Source of the DNA: Nocardia cyriacigeorgica
GTDB lineage: Bacteria > Actinomycetota > Actinomycetes > Mycobacteriales > Mycobacteriaceae
Assembly: GCF_005863245.1 (NCBI RefSeq)
Contig: NZ_VBUT01000008.1
Coordinates: 186,001 to 250,000 of the forward strand
Direction: 5' to 3'
DNA: 64,000 nt
Position 1 is the stretch's first letter; each line of letters starts with the position of its first letter. A program made the translations under genes and the position numbers. A model generated the notes under the pieces. The model ran no database searches. It was not told the DNA's origin and worked only from the letters and a program-made list of their open reading frames with translations. Positions 16,678-24,893 of this stretch are shown here, piece after piece.

Positions 16678-17835
16678 CTAGTGCGCCGACTCCGATATCA
16701 GAATCTCCCGCAGCTTGGCCCGGTTCGGCTTACCCGGCCCGTGCAACGGCAGCTCATCCAAAACGGCGAGTTCGCGCGGTGCGGCGATGGGGTCGAGTTC
16801 GCGCAGCACGTGGTCGCGGAGTTCGTCGAGGGTCGGGTTGGCGCCGGCCGCCGGGACCACCGCGACGGCGACGCGCTGGCCGAGCCGTTCGTCGGGCAGG
16901 CCGAGGACGACGACCTCACTGATCGCCGGATGGGTGACCAGCACGGCCTCCACGACCTGCGGGATGACGAGCAGTCCGCCGGTCATGATGGCCTCGTCGA
17001 GGCGGCCGCTGATGCTGAGCACGCCGTTCTCGAAGGTGCCCGCGTCCTCGGTGCGGAACCAGCCGGGTTCGGCGAAGGCGGGATGGTCGGGCAGGCCGCG
17101 GTAGCCCGACGCCAGCATGGCGCCGCCGAGCAGCACCCGGCCGTCCTCGATGCGCACCTTGGCGCCGTCGAGCGGGACGCCGTCGTAGACACAGCCGCCG
17201 CAGGTCTCGCTCATGCCGTAGGTGCGAACCACATTGATCCCGGCGGCTTTCGCGCGCTCGTACACCGGGATCGGGGTGGCCGCACCGCCGACCAGCACGG
17301 CGTCGAGCTCGGCCAATGCGGCGGCGCCCGCGGGGGCGTCGAGGGCCTTGATCAGCTGGGTCGGCACGAGTGAGGTGTAGCGGCGCGGGCCGGGCATGCT
17401 CGCGACGGCGCCGGCCAGCGCTTCGGGCAGGAAACCGCCGGAAACGTCCAGCACGGTCGGTTCGGTCCCGGCCAGAATGCTGCGCAACAGCACCTGAATG
17501 CCGGCGATGTGGTGGGTGGGCAGGGCGAGCAGCCAGCTGCCCGGCCCGCCCAGCCGGTCGTGGGTGGCATTGCCGCTGGCCCGCAGGGCCGCCGCGCTCA
17601 ACATGGCCCCCTTGGGCACGCCGGTGGTGCCGGAGGTGGTGACCACCAGCGCGACGTCGTCTTCGATCGGCTCGCCGGGGGAGAGCGCACTGCTCAACCG
17701 GCGGGCCTCACGGCGGTCACTGGTCGGAATCGGCAGCCACGCCGGGCCATTGCCCTCGAGGGCCTCGCGCAGGTGCGGCAGCACATCACGCATGCCCGAA
17801 CCGGTGGGCATCGGCAAGGTTCGCAGGGTACTCAT
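16678..17835 (-). CDS. menE: o-Succinylbenzoate-CoA ligase MenE
   Basis: 385 aa, a compact ANL-family ligase of the usual actinobacterial MenE length (shorter than FadD because the N-terminal part is reduced). The P-loop TSGTTGVPKG is at about 67-76, TYGMSETCGG is the A5 motif, and the catalytic lysine lies in HGPGKPNRAK (about K369). It converts o-succinylbenzoate to its CoA ester for MenB (18632). GAGGTGGAG precedes the ATG. Its neighbours belong to the dispersed menaquinone set. Confidence 0.93.
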   Translation of the reverse strand: MSTLRTLPMPTGSGMRDVLPHLREALEGNGPAWLPIPTSDRREARRLSSALSPGEPIEDDVALVVTTSGTTGVPKGAMLSAAALRASGNATHDRLGGPGSWLLALPTHHIAGIQVLLRSILAGTEPTVLDVSGGFLPEALAGAVASMPGPRRYTSLVPTQLIKALDAPAGAAALAELDAVLVGGAATPIPVYERAKAAGINVVRTYGMSETCGGCVYDGVPLDGAKVRIEDGRVLLGGAMLASGYRGLPDHPAFAEPGWFRTEDAGTFENGVLSISGRLDEAIMTGGLLVIPQVVEAVLVTHPAISEVVVLGLPDERLGQRVAVAVVPAAGANPTLDELRDHVLRELDPIAAPRELAVLDELPLHGPGKPNRAKLREILISESAH

Positions 17836-18192
17836 GACTCCACCTCGCTGGCACTCGGCTCCGTCGAGGACGTGGTGGAGGTGCCGGGAGTTCGCTCGCT
17901 CACGGCTCCACCTCGTTGCGCTCGCTCACGACAGGGATCGTGTCATGCGCGTGAGACCGGGTGCGGAACGGGTTGCCGTGACGGTGCGTACCAGCTGCGA
18001 ACGCGGCCGGAAACACGGGAAAATCAGGCTCGGATAGGCCAAACATCGAAACTGCGATTCGTTCGTCGGATGTACGCGGGCTACGGTCACCCGGGCATCG
18101 ACGGTCGGGCGGCCATCCGAGCGCTATCGTTCCCCTCGGCTGTCCGAATGGCAACTCGGTGACCTGCCGACAGTCACCGGGCGCGGCCGCGA
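17836..18192. other. Intergenic region upstream of menE with a short repeated element
   Basis: 357 bp without a convincing gene. CGCTCGCTCAC occurs at 17893-17903 and again at 17919-17929, spaced 26 bp, with a CTCCACCTCG unit after the first copy and again just before menE. On the minus strand these read GTGAGCGAGCG...GAGGTGGAG, i.e. start- and SD-like words common in nocardioform DNA. A 98-codon minus frame ending here lacks any recognisable domain. Confidence 0.4.
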
Positions 18193-18585
18193 TCATTGCG
18201 GCTTCCTGCGGCTATCGCGACGAATCGGATGATCGTCGGGTACCTCCACGAGCACGATCGCCACACCATCGGGATCGCGCACCCACATCTCGATCAGGCC
18301 CCACGGCTCCTGCACCGGCGGCCGCTCGATCGCCACTCCCTTGAGCGTGAGCTCCACCGCCGCGGCCGAGGCGTCGCGCACCTGCATCCAGATAGCTCCG
18401 TCGAAGCTCGACGAGCCGTCCGAACCACCGTGCCCGGCGATCTCGATCAGCGACTGCCCGGCGAAGAACACCGTGCCGCCCGGGTACTCCCTGGCGATGG
18501 CGAGCCCCAGATCGTCGCGGTAGAAGGCGAGCGTCCGGTCGTAATCGGCCGGTCGCAGCAGGATTCGGCTACTGAGGATGTCCAT
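18193..18585 (-). CDS. VOC superfamily (glyoxalase/bleomycin-resistance fold) protein
   Basis: 130 aa, one VOC domain made of two beta-alpha-beta-beta-beta modules: DILSSRILLRPADYDRTLAFYRDDLGLA at the N-terminus and EPWGLIEMWVRDPDGVAIVLVEV near the end. The position, between menE and menB, matches the glyoxalase-like Rv0546c in M. tuberculosis. Substrate unknown; metal ligands are not certain. The start at 18585 follows GAGGGAG; the longer frame to 18708 would overlap menB. Confidence 0.9.
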   Translation of the reverse strand: MDILSSRILLRPADYDRTLAFYRDDLGLAIAREYPGGTVFFAGQSLIEIAGHGGSDGSSSFDGAIWMQVRDASAAAVELTLKGVAIERPPVQEPWGLIEMWVRDPDGVAIVLVEVPDDHPIRRDSRRKPQ

Positions 18586-18631
18586 CGGTCTCCCTCGTGG
18601 TGTGGGTCCTCGCCTGGCGGGTGGTAACCGA

Positions 18632-19525
18632 TCAGAAGTACCAGGGGTAGGGGCTCCAGTCGGGTGCGCGCTTCTCCAGGAAGGCGTCGCGGCCCTCGAC
18701 GGCCTCATCGGTCATGTACGCCATCCGGGTCGCCTCACCGGCGAACAGCTGCTGGCCGACCAGGCCGTCGTCGGCCAGGTTGAACGCGTACTTGAGCATG
18801 CGCTGGGCCTGCGGGGATTTGCCGTTGATGTCGGCGGTCCACTCCAGCGCGACGTCCTCGAGTTCGGCATGGTCGACGACCTTGTTCACCGCGCCCATCT
18901 GATGCATCTCCTCGGCGGTGTAGGGCCTGCCGAGGAAGAAGATCTCGCGCGCGAACTTCTGCCCGACCAGTTTGGCCAGGTAGGCGCTGCCGTAGCCGCC
19001 GTCGAAGCTGCCCACATCGGCGTCGGTCTGCTTGAACCGGGCGTGCTCGCGGCTGGCCAGGGTGAGATCACAGACCACGTGCAGGCTGTGCCCTCCGCCG
19101 GCGGCCCAGCCGTTGACCAGCGCGATCACCACCTTGGGCATGAACCGGATGAGGCGCTGCACCTCGAGGATGTGCAGCCGGCCCGCCCTGGCCTGGTCCA
19201 CCGTGTCGGCGGTCTCGCCGCTGGCGTACTGGTAGCCGCTGCGTCCGCGGATGCGCTGGTCGCCGCCGGAGCAGAAGGCCCAGCCGCCGTCCTTGGGGCT
19301 CGGTCCGTTGCCGGTGAGCAGCACCGCGCCGACGTCGGAGGTCATCCGCGCGTGGTCGAGCACGCGGTAGAGCTCGTCGACGGTATGCGGGCGGAAGGCG
19401 TTGCGGACCTCGGGCCGATCGAAGGCGACCCGGACGGTGCCCTGCTCGATATGCCGGTGGTAGGTGATGTCGGTCAGGTTCTCGAACCCGGGTACGGGCC
19501 GCCACAGCGTCGGATTGAACGTCAC
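18632..19525 (-). CDS. menB: 1,4-dihydroxy-2-naphthoyl-CoA synthase MenB
   Basis: 297 aa crotonase-fold enzyme that cyclises o-succinylbenzoyl-CoA to 1,4-dihydroxy-2-naphthoyl-CoA. CSGGDQRIRGRSGYQYASG (about 85-103) is the oxyanion/disordered loop typical of MenB, and VGSFDGGYGSAYLA (about 171-184) carries the catalytic aspartate (D175). The C-terminus ends in the conserved KRAPDWSPYPWYF. A GTG start at 19525 is used. It lies in the same direction as the VOC gene and menE. Confidence 0.95.
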   Translation of the reverse strand: MTFNPTLWRPVPGFENLTDITYHRHIEQGTVRVAFDRPEVRNAFRPHTVDELYRVLDHARMTSDVGAVLLTGNGPSPKDGGWAFCSGGDQRIRGRSGYQYASGETADTVDQARAGRLHILEVQRLIRFMPKVVIALVNGWAAGGGHSLHVVCDLTLASREHARFKQTDADVGSFDGGYGSAYLAKLVGQKFAREIFFLGRPYTAEEMHQMGAVNKVVDHAELEDVALEWTADINGKSPQAQRMLKYAFNLADDGLVGQQLFAGEATRMAYMTDEAVEGRDAFLEKRAPDWSPYPWYF

Positions 19526-19606
19526 GTCAGTGATTATGGCCCCGCGGGTGGCCGGTTCCGGCGCAGGTGTGAGGCGCTCGACTCCCGGCCTGCGGGAGGC
19601 ATCGAC

Positions 19607-19634
19607 TTGACGGTGTAAAAAATCGCGTTAGCGT
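19607..19634 (+). promoter_or_regulatory. Promoter of the thioesterase gene, probably leaderless
   Basis: TTGACG (19607-19612), a 16-bp spacer rich in A, then TAGCGT (19629-19634). The ATG at 19641 begins seven bases after the hexamer, which would make the transcript start at or next to the initiation codon. Confidence 0.5.
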
Positions 19635-19640
19635 GCAGGT

Positions 19641-20297
19641 ATGAGTGAGCGAGTAGAACCGGTTATCGACGAGAGTGCTGTCGATGAGTCTCGGTATGAG
19701 CGGCACGGCGGCTTTCCCAAGATCACGCCGGCGCGGGTCGGGCCCGATTTCGGGCCGTTCGTCGAAGCCATGCGCACCTTGCAGGATCTGACGGTCTCCA
19801 TCGACGCACCCGACGACGTGCTCGCCGACGCTCTCGCCCAGGCCAACCGGTTGATCGAACTGCTCGAGCCCTACCGCGCACCCGAATTGCAGGGCCCCGC
19901 CGGACGTGCGGTCGAACTCCCGGGCCGCGGCAGTCTGCTGCTGCTCCCGTGGCGCACTGTGGAAGCCGGGCCGGACGGCATCGTGATGACGGGCGTGTTC
20001 CGCCGCTTCCACCTCGGCGGCAATTCCGCCGCGCACGGTGGTGTGCTGCCGCTGCTGTTCGACGACCTGCTCGGCATGATCGTGCACTACGCCGGCCGCC
20101 CGATCAGCCGCACCGCCTACCTGCATGTGAACTACCGCAAGGTGACTCCGCTGGAGACCCCGCTGACGGTGCGCGGGCGAGTCGAACGAATCGAAGGTCG
20201 CAAAACGTTCATCAGCGCCGAATTGGCCGATGAGCAGGGCACAGTGCTCGCCGATTGTGAAGGGCTCATGGTGCAGTTGCTGCCGTGGCAGCCATAG
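19641..20297 (+). CDS. PaaI-family hotdog thioesterase
   Basis: 218 aa. The C-terminal half (about 115-215) is a hotdog fold with NSAAHGGVLPLLFDDLLGMIVH, the PaaI/4HBT signature, followed by AYLHVNYRKVTPLETPLTVRGRVERIEGRKTF. The N-terminal 100 residues are a helical extension common in actinobacterial members. It hydrolyses an acyl-CoA of unknown identity. A role in the menaquinone pathway as DHNA-CoA thioesterase is possible because it is divergent from menB, but this is inference only. Confidence 0.85.
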   Translation: MSERVEPVIDESAVDESRYERHGGFPKITPARVGPDFGPFVEAMRTLQDLTVSIDAPDDVLADALAQANRLIELLEPYRAPELQGPAGRAVELPGRGSLLLLPWRTVEAGPDGIVMTGVFRRFHLGGNSAAHGGVLPLLFDDLLGMIVHYAGRPISRTAYLHVNYRKVTPLETPLTVRGRVERIEGRKTFISAELADEQGTVLADCEGLMVQLLPWQP

Positions 20298-20373
20298 CCC
20301 ACGCAAGCCCGGAAGCGATGCGTATAGTTGCGGCTGCTCGTCCATCGAAATAACGATCCGGAGGACCCTGAAA

Positions 20374-20820
20374 GTGGTTGCAGCACTGTCTGAATCCCTG
20401 CTCGACGAGGCCACGCGCCCGGCCTTCCTCGCTGACGCCGTCCAGGTGCTCGATGCCGAGGTCTCGGACAAGGGTGGTGCGTCCGGCCTGGCTGTGAAGG
20501 GTGGGTACGCGGCGGTCAAGAAGATCAGCCCGTCCATCGTGCCCGACGCGCTGGAGTCGCTGGCGCCCAAGCTGCTCGCGCAGCTGGAGCCCTACTGGCA
20601 GGAGTACACCGCTGCCGGTTCGGGTAGCTTCGCCGACCTGCTCGTGGCCAAGTCGGATGAGGTCGCCGAGGCGTTGCTCGCCGTGACCGACGAGCGGGCC
20701 GAAGCCTCCACCCGGCCCGCCATCAAGAAGGTCTACAACTCGATGCGTTCCTCGGCCAAGAAGAACGTCATCGAGGCGCTGCCGCGCGTCGGCGATCTGG
20801 TGCAGCGGCACGCGGGCTGA
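20374..20820 (+). CDS. Conserved actinobacterial protein of unknown function (148 aa)
   Basis: An all-helical protein without TM segments or signal peptide. Repeating ALAVTDERAEASTRPAIKKVYNSMRSSAKKNVIEALPRVGDLVQRHAG-type helices form the C-terminal half. A GTG start at 20374 is preceded by GGAGGA at 20360-20365; the open frame runs further upstream but overlaps the thioesterase. A clear intrinsic terminator follows, so it is an expressed single gene. I do not recognise the function. Confidence 0.8.
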   Translation: MVAALSESLLDEATRPAFLADAVQVLDAEVSDKGGASGLAVKGGYAAVKKISPSIVPDALESLAPKLLAQLEPYWQEYTAAGSGSFADLLVAKSDEVAEALLAVTDERAEASTRPAIKKVYNSMRSSAKKNVIEALPRVGDLVQRHAG

Positions 20821-20832
20821 CATCCCCCTGGT

Positions 20833-20869
20833 GGTACCGCTGCGGATCTCGTGGCGGTACCGCTTTTTT
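20833..20869 (+). terminator. Rho-independent terminator
   Basis: Stem GGTACCGC (20833-20840) pairs with GCGGTACC (20854-20861), followed by a six-T run (GCTTTTTTCG). It ends the 148-aa gene and separates it from the convergent siderophore-interacting gene. Confidence 0.85.
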
Positions 20870-20929
20870 CGTCCCGGCCACTCGCATGGCCGGGCGCTGC
20901 CCCCGAATTCCGCGTTCGGGCGGTGTGGT

Positions 20930-21760
20930 TCAGCTCGGCGCGGCTTTGCCGAAACGCCAGTAGCCGGTGAAGGTGACGTCCGCCTTGGGGATTGCGCGTT
21001 CGTTCACCAGATGCCGCCGCACCCCCGAAGCCAGCGCCTGCTCGCCGGCGATGAATCCGTACACGCCCGTGCTCGGCATTTCGGCCGTGCGGACCGTGGC
21101 CGCCGCCAATTCGCCGATCTTCGCCGATGCGTCGGTGCGGGGCAGCCAATGCACGTGAACCCCTTCGGGTTCGCCGAGTTCCTGCACGTCATCGGCATGG
21201 GGGATCTCGATGTAGGCCGCGCCGCGCAGATCCCGCGGGGCCGACCGCAGGATGCCGGCCAGCGCGGGCATCGCGCTCTCATCGCCCACCAGCAGCGACC
21301 AATTCGTATGCTCCGGAGCCTGATACATCACGCCTTCGTCGAACAGGCCGACCATGGTGCCGATGCTGACGTTGTTCGCCCAGGTGGAGGCCGGGCTGTC
21401 ATCGCCGTGCGAGACGAAATCGATATCGATCTCGGCATGCTCGCCGAACTGGCCCGCGCCCGCGGGACGGAAATCGCGCACCGTGTAGTTGCGCACCAGC
21501 GGCCGCGTGTCCTTGCTCATCATCAGGTACTGCGCGTACCAGAGGTTGTTGGCCGCGGTGGGCAGCCGCAGCTCGCTCTGCTGCGGGCGGCGCAGGAACA
21601 GCCGGAACCACTGGTCGTAGCCCATTGGAGTGAAGTCGGCGAGATCCGGCCCGCCGACGGTGACGCGGACGAAATGCGGGCTCAGCCGCTTGCTCGCGAC
21701 GACCTCGGCGGTGCAGATCCGCCGCTCGTCCGGCTTGAGGTATTTGGTGCGCTTGGCCAT
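20930..21760 (-). CDS. Siderophore-interacting protein (FAD/NADPH ferric-siderophore reductase)
   Basis: 276 aa, the SIP/ViuB family. An FAD-binding barrel (about 15-135) with RNYTVRDFRP as the flavin motif is followed by a SIP domain containing SLLVGDESAMPALAGIL (the NAD(P)H-binding edge) and the terminal GYWRFGKAAPS. It reduces ferric siderophore in the cytoplasm to release Fe(II). An iron box lies five bases before the ATG, so it should be repressed by IdeR when iron is plentiful. Confidence 0.93.
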   Translation of the reverse strand: MAKRTKYLKPDERRICTAEVVASKRLSPHFVRVTVGGPDLADFTPMGYDQWFRLFLRRPQQSELRLPTAANNLWYAQYLMMSKDTRPLVRNYTVRDFRPAGAGQFGEHAEIDIDFVSHGDDSPASTWANNVSIGTMVGLFDEGVMYQAPEHTNWSLLVGDESAMPALAGILRSAPRDLRGAAYIEIPHADDVQELGEPEGVHVHWLPRTDASAKIGELAAATVRTAEMPSTGVYGFIAGEQALASGVRRHLVNERAIPKADVTFTGYWRFGKAAPS

Positions 21761-21765
21761 GACCC

Positions 21766-21784
21766 TTAGGTTAGCAAAACCTAA
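21766..21784 (-). promoter_or_regulatory. IdeR/DtxR iron box
   Basis: TTAGGTTAGCAAAACCTAA matches 17 of 19 positions of the IdeR consensus (TTAGGTTAGSCTAACCTAA). It lies immediately upstream of the siderophore-interacting gene and about 60 bp from the divergent menD start. Iron-dependent repression of the former is expected; an effect on menD is possible. Confidence 0.8.
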
Positions 21785-21843
21785 GGAACGCCGGGTGTGA
21801 GCAGGCTGACGCGCCCGGACGGCTCACCGTCTGAGAGTCTGGA

Positions 21844-23478
21844 GTGGTGAACCCGTCAACAGCACAGGCCCAGGTCGTCGTCGACGAGCTGGCGCGCGGG
21901 GGCGTGCGAGATGTCGTGCTGTGCCCCGGCTCGCGCAATGCGCCGCTGGCCTTCGCGTTGCAGGCCGCCGACGCCGCCGGACGGCTGCGGCTGCACATGC
22001 GCATCGATGAACGCACCGCCGGGTTTCTCGCCATCGGCCTCGCCATCGCCTCCGGCTGCCCCGTGCCCGTCGTGATGACCTCCGGCACCGCCGTGGCCAA
22101 CCTCGGACCGGCCGTGCTGGAGGCCAACTACGCGCGGGTTCCGCTCATCGTGCTCAGCGCCAACCGGCCCTACGAGATGCTCGGCACCGGCGCCAACCAG
22201 ACCATCGAACAGCTGGGCCTGTTCGGCAGCCAGGTGCGCGCGACGATCAGCCTCGGGCTGGCCGAAACCGACGACGCCGGCGGCTACGACCAGCACAACA
22301 GCGTCTGGCGCTCGGCGGTCTGCCGGGTACTCGCCGCCGCGCGCGGCACCCGCTCCGGCAATGCCGGGCCGGTGCATTTCGATATCCCGCTGCGCGAACC
22401 GCTGGTGCCCGACCTCGCGCCGGGCGAGTCGCTGCCGCAGGGCCGTGCGGACGGCAGCGCCTGGACCGAGACCCGCTACGCGACCCTCGACGTCCCGCTC
22501 GATATCGACCTGACGCCCGACACCGTCGTCATCTCCGGCCACGGTGCCGGACTGCGCCCGGAACTGTCGCAATTGCCGACCGTCGCCGAGCCGACCGCCC
22601 CGATGCACGGCCCGGCCCTGCATCCGCTGGCGCTGCCGTTGCTGAAGCCGAAGCAGGCGATCATCACCGGACGGCCGACGCTGCACCGTCAGGTGTCGAA
22701 GGTGCTGGCCGATCCCGAGGTCACGGTGTTCGCGCTGACCACCGGCCCGCGCTGGCCCGATGTCTCCGGCAATGTGGTCGGCACCGGCACCCGCGCCGTC
22801 ACCGCCGGGCAGCCGCGCCCGGAATGGCTGGCGCACTGCCGCGATCTGAACGCCAAGGCCGGCCAGGTCGTGCGCGAGGAGCTGGCCGGACATCCCAAGC
22901 CGACCGGCCTGCATGTCGCCGCGGTGGTGATGGACGCGCTGCGCGAGGGCGATCAGCTGCTGCTCGGCGCCTCCAACCCGGTGCGTGACGCCGCGCTGGT
23001 GTCGACGCCCCGCCCCGGTGTGCGGGTGCTGTCCAACCGTGGTGTGGCGGGCATCGACGGCACCGTCTCCACCGCGGTCGGCGCGGCGCTGCACCACGTC
23101 GGCCGCACTATCGCGCTGATCGGTGACCTCACCTTCCTGCACGATGCGTCCGGGCTGCTGATCGGGCGCGGTGAGCCACGGCCGGCCGACCTGACCATCG
23201 TGGTCGCCAACGATGACGGCGGCGGCATCTTCGAACTGCTCGAACAGGGCGATCCGCAGTACGCGGGCGTGTTCGAGCGGGTCTTCGGCACCCCGCACGG
23301 CATGGACCTGGCCGCCCTGTGCGCGGCCTACCGCATACCGCACCAGCAGGTCACACCGGAAAAGCTGGCCGTGGAGCTCGGCGGGAACGCGCACGGGATC
23401 CGGGTGCTGGAAGTGGTGACGGAACGGTCGAGCCTGCGCGAACTGCACGCCACGGTGCGGGCGAAGATCCAGGGCTAG
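21844..23478 (+). CDS. menD: 2-succinyl-5-enolpyruvyl-6-hydroxy-3-cyclohexene-1-carboxylate synthase MenD
   Basis: 544 aa ThDP-dependent enzyme that adds a succinic-semialdehyde unit from 2-oxoglutarate to isochorismate. N-terminal VLCPGSRNAPLAFAL and RIDERTAGFLAIG carry the conserved SRN and catalytic glutamate; the C-terminal ThDP/Mg2+ motif is GDLTFLHDASGLL... NDDGGGIFELL. Consecutive GTG codons at 21844 and 21847 are both possible starts. It is divergent from the iron-regulated SIP gene. Confidence 0.95.
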   Translation: MVNPSTAQAQVVVDELARGGVRDVVLCPGSRNAPLAFALQAADAAGRLRLHMRIDERTAGFLAIGLAIASGCPVPVVMTSGTAVANLGPAVLEANYARVPLIVLSANRPYEMLGTGANQTIEQLGLFGSQVRATISLGLAETDDAGGYDQHNSVWRSAVCRVLAAARGTRSGNAGPVHFDIPLREPLVPDLAPGESLPQGRADGSAWTETRYATLDVPLDIDLTPDTVVISGHGAGLRPELSQLPTVAEPTAPMHGPALHPLALPLLKPKQAIITGRPTLHRQVSKVLADPEVTVFALTTGPRWPDVSGNVVGTGTRAVTAGQPRPEWLAHCRDLNAKAGQVVREELAGHPKPTGLHVAAVVMDALREGDQLLLGASNPVRDAALVSTPRPGVRVLSNRGVAGIDGTVSTAVGAALHHVGRTIALIGDLTFLHDASGLLIGRGEPRPADLTIVVANDDGGGIFELLEQGDPQYAGVFERVFGTPHGMDLAALCAAYRIPHQQVTPEKLAVELGGNAHGIRVLEVVTERSSLRELHATVRAKIQG

Positions 23479-23533
23479 ACCGCACTCGCCGCCGCCCGAG
23501 CGCTCGGACGGCGGCGTCGCACGGGCTCCTGGG

Positions 23534-23755
23534 TCAGGCCGGCGCCTCGGACTCCTCGTCTTCGTACTCGTCGTCCATCGGGACCGGAATCGACTGCTCC
23601 ACCACATCGGCCGGGTTGGCCTCCCAGTTGTCCCTGGTGCGGAGCCCGGCGGTGTCGAGACCGGTGTCCTCGTCCTCTGGCGCGATCTCGACCGACTGAT
23701 CTGCCACGTCGGCAGGGTTGGCGGCCGGGACCGGGTCGGGGGTGTTCGGGATCAT
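23534..23755 (-). CDS. Small acidic protein with an internal repeat (73 aa)
   Basis: It has no membrane or signal segments. Two copies of a motif, ANPADVADQSVEIAPEDED and ANPADVVEQSIPVPMDDE, are separated by a short linker, and the tail is very acidic (YEDEESEAP). GAGGAG precedes the ATG at 23755; the longer open frame upstream has no domain and would overlap the divergent gene. Similar small acidic NPADVxxQ proteins occur in actinobacteria. Probably intrinsically disordered; the function is unknown. Confidence 0.7.
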   Translation of the reverse strand: MIPNTPDPVPAANPADVADQSVEIAPEDEDTGLDTAGLRTRDNWEANPADVVEQSIPVPMDDEYEDEESEAPA

Positions 23756-23943
23756 CGTGGGCTCCTCTCCGCGTAAGCCCCGCGCGGTGCCGCGACGGGG
23801 CGGACAACAGTCCAACGCTGTCGAGCATGCTCCGGTCGGCCCGATCCGGCAACCATGTGCGGGTTGTTTCGGCGCTGCGATGAATTCCGGCGGGCGGTCC
23901 CGTCTCAACGAATGGACGCCCACCACTCGCTCCAGGAGACACG

Positions 23944-24537
23944 ATGACACCGGAGTTCGATTTCGCACCCGCCGCCACCGCCCTCGCCGCCGTTGTCGCG
24001 GGTATCACCGACGACCGGCTCGGCGCACCCACCCCGTGCGCCGACACCACCGTGCGGGATCTGCTCGCGCATGTGGTCGATCTGACCGAAGCCTTCCGGC
24101 AGGCCGCCACCAAGGAGGCGGTCGGCGGGTCCGTCGCACCGAGCACCGGGCCGGACAATCCGCTCGCACCGGACTGGCGTACGCGCATTCCGCGTCAGCT
24201 GGACGCGCTGGTCGCCGCCTGGCGGGACGATTCGGCGTGGGACGGTGACACCGAAGCCGGCGGGGTGAGCATGCCTGCGGCCATCATGGCGCGGGTGGCT
24301 TTGGACGAACTGGTGATCCACGCGTGGGATCTGGCCCGGGCCACCGGCCAGGAAGTGTCGATCGCCGACGCCGATCTCGATGTGCTGCTGGAGTTCCTGG
24401 CCGATACTCCGGCGGAGGGGACACCGGGGTTGTTCGGCCCGGTCGTTTCGGTCCCGGACGACGCGCCGAAGGCAGACCGCTTGCTCGCGCTCACCGGACG
24501 CGCGGCAAATTGGTCCGCGGCCGGGTCGCCGGTCTGA
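23944..24537 (+). CDS. TIGR03086-type DinB/maleylpyruvate-isomerase-like metal-binding protein
   Basis: 197 aa. The four-helix DinB-like bundle has candidate metal histidines in VRDLLAHVVDLTEAFR (H43) and DELVIHAWDLARATG (H126), the signature of actinobacterial TIGR03086 proteins related to mycothiol-dependent enzymes. PTPCADTTVRDLLAHV is near the start. Mycothiol-dependent transferase or isomerase activity is possible but unproven. The ATG follows AGGAGAC closely. Confidence 0.85.
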   Translation: MTPEFDFAPAATALAAVVAGITDDRLGAPTPCADTTVRDLLAHVVDLTEAFRQAATKEAVGGSVAPSTGPDNPLAPDWRTRIPRQLDALVAAWRDDSAWDGDTEAGGVSMPAAIMARVALDELVIHAWDLARATGQEVSIADADLDVLLEFLADTPAEGTPGLFGPVVSVPDDAPKADRLLALTGRAANWSAAGSPV

Positions 24538-24893
24538 TCCGGCGTACCCTGGTGCGGTAGCGGTAGGGCGCGCTACGTGCTCCCCGCGGCCCGGGAGATT
24601 CGGTCGCCGCTTGTCCGTCCGGCGATGGCCGGCATGCATGTGCACCGCCGGTACTGATCGGGCAATGTGGGCCGGGCGGATCCGGCCGGCTCGACAGGCG
24701 CAAGCTTGCCGCTGACCATCGGCGGCAAGGCCTGTGCCCGGATGCCATGCGAGCCGGAACCGATCGGCAAGCGCTCGGGTGCGGCGCGATTCCCACTCGA
24801 GAGGGCTGCTGATCGGCTGATGGTGGCGTCATCGGCCGCGCCGACCGGAGACCGAATGCCGGTTCGCCGGGCGCCGGTACGCTGACCAAGGTC
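24538..24893. other. Intergenic region without a supported gene
   Basis: 356 bp. Short frames on both strands have no recognisable domain, no ribosome binding site and Arg/Pro-rich translations typical of noncoding GC-rich DNA. No strong hairpin or promoter was seen. Confidence 0.4.

Noticed and set aside
17900..18196. 98-codon minus-strand frame upstream of menE
   Set aside because: No domain or ribosome binding site, and it runs through repeated intergenic words.
24667..24885. 72-codon plus-strand frame before the GAP-family gene
   Set aside because: No recognisable domain, no SD sequence, composition as in neighbouring noncoding DNA.
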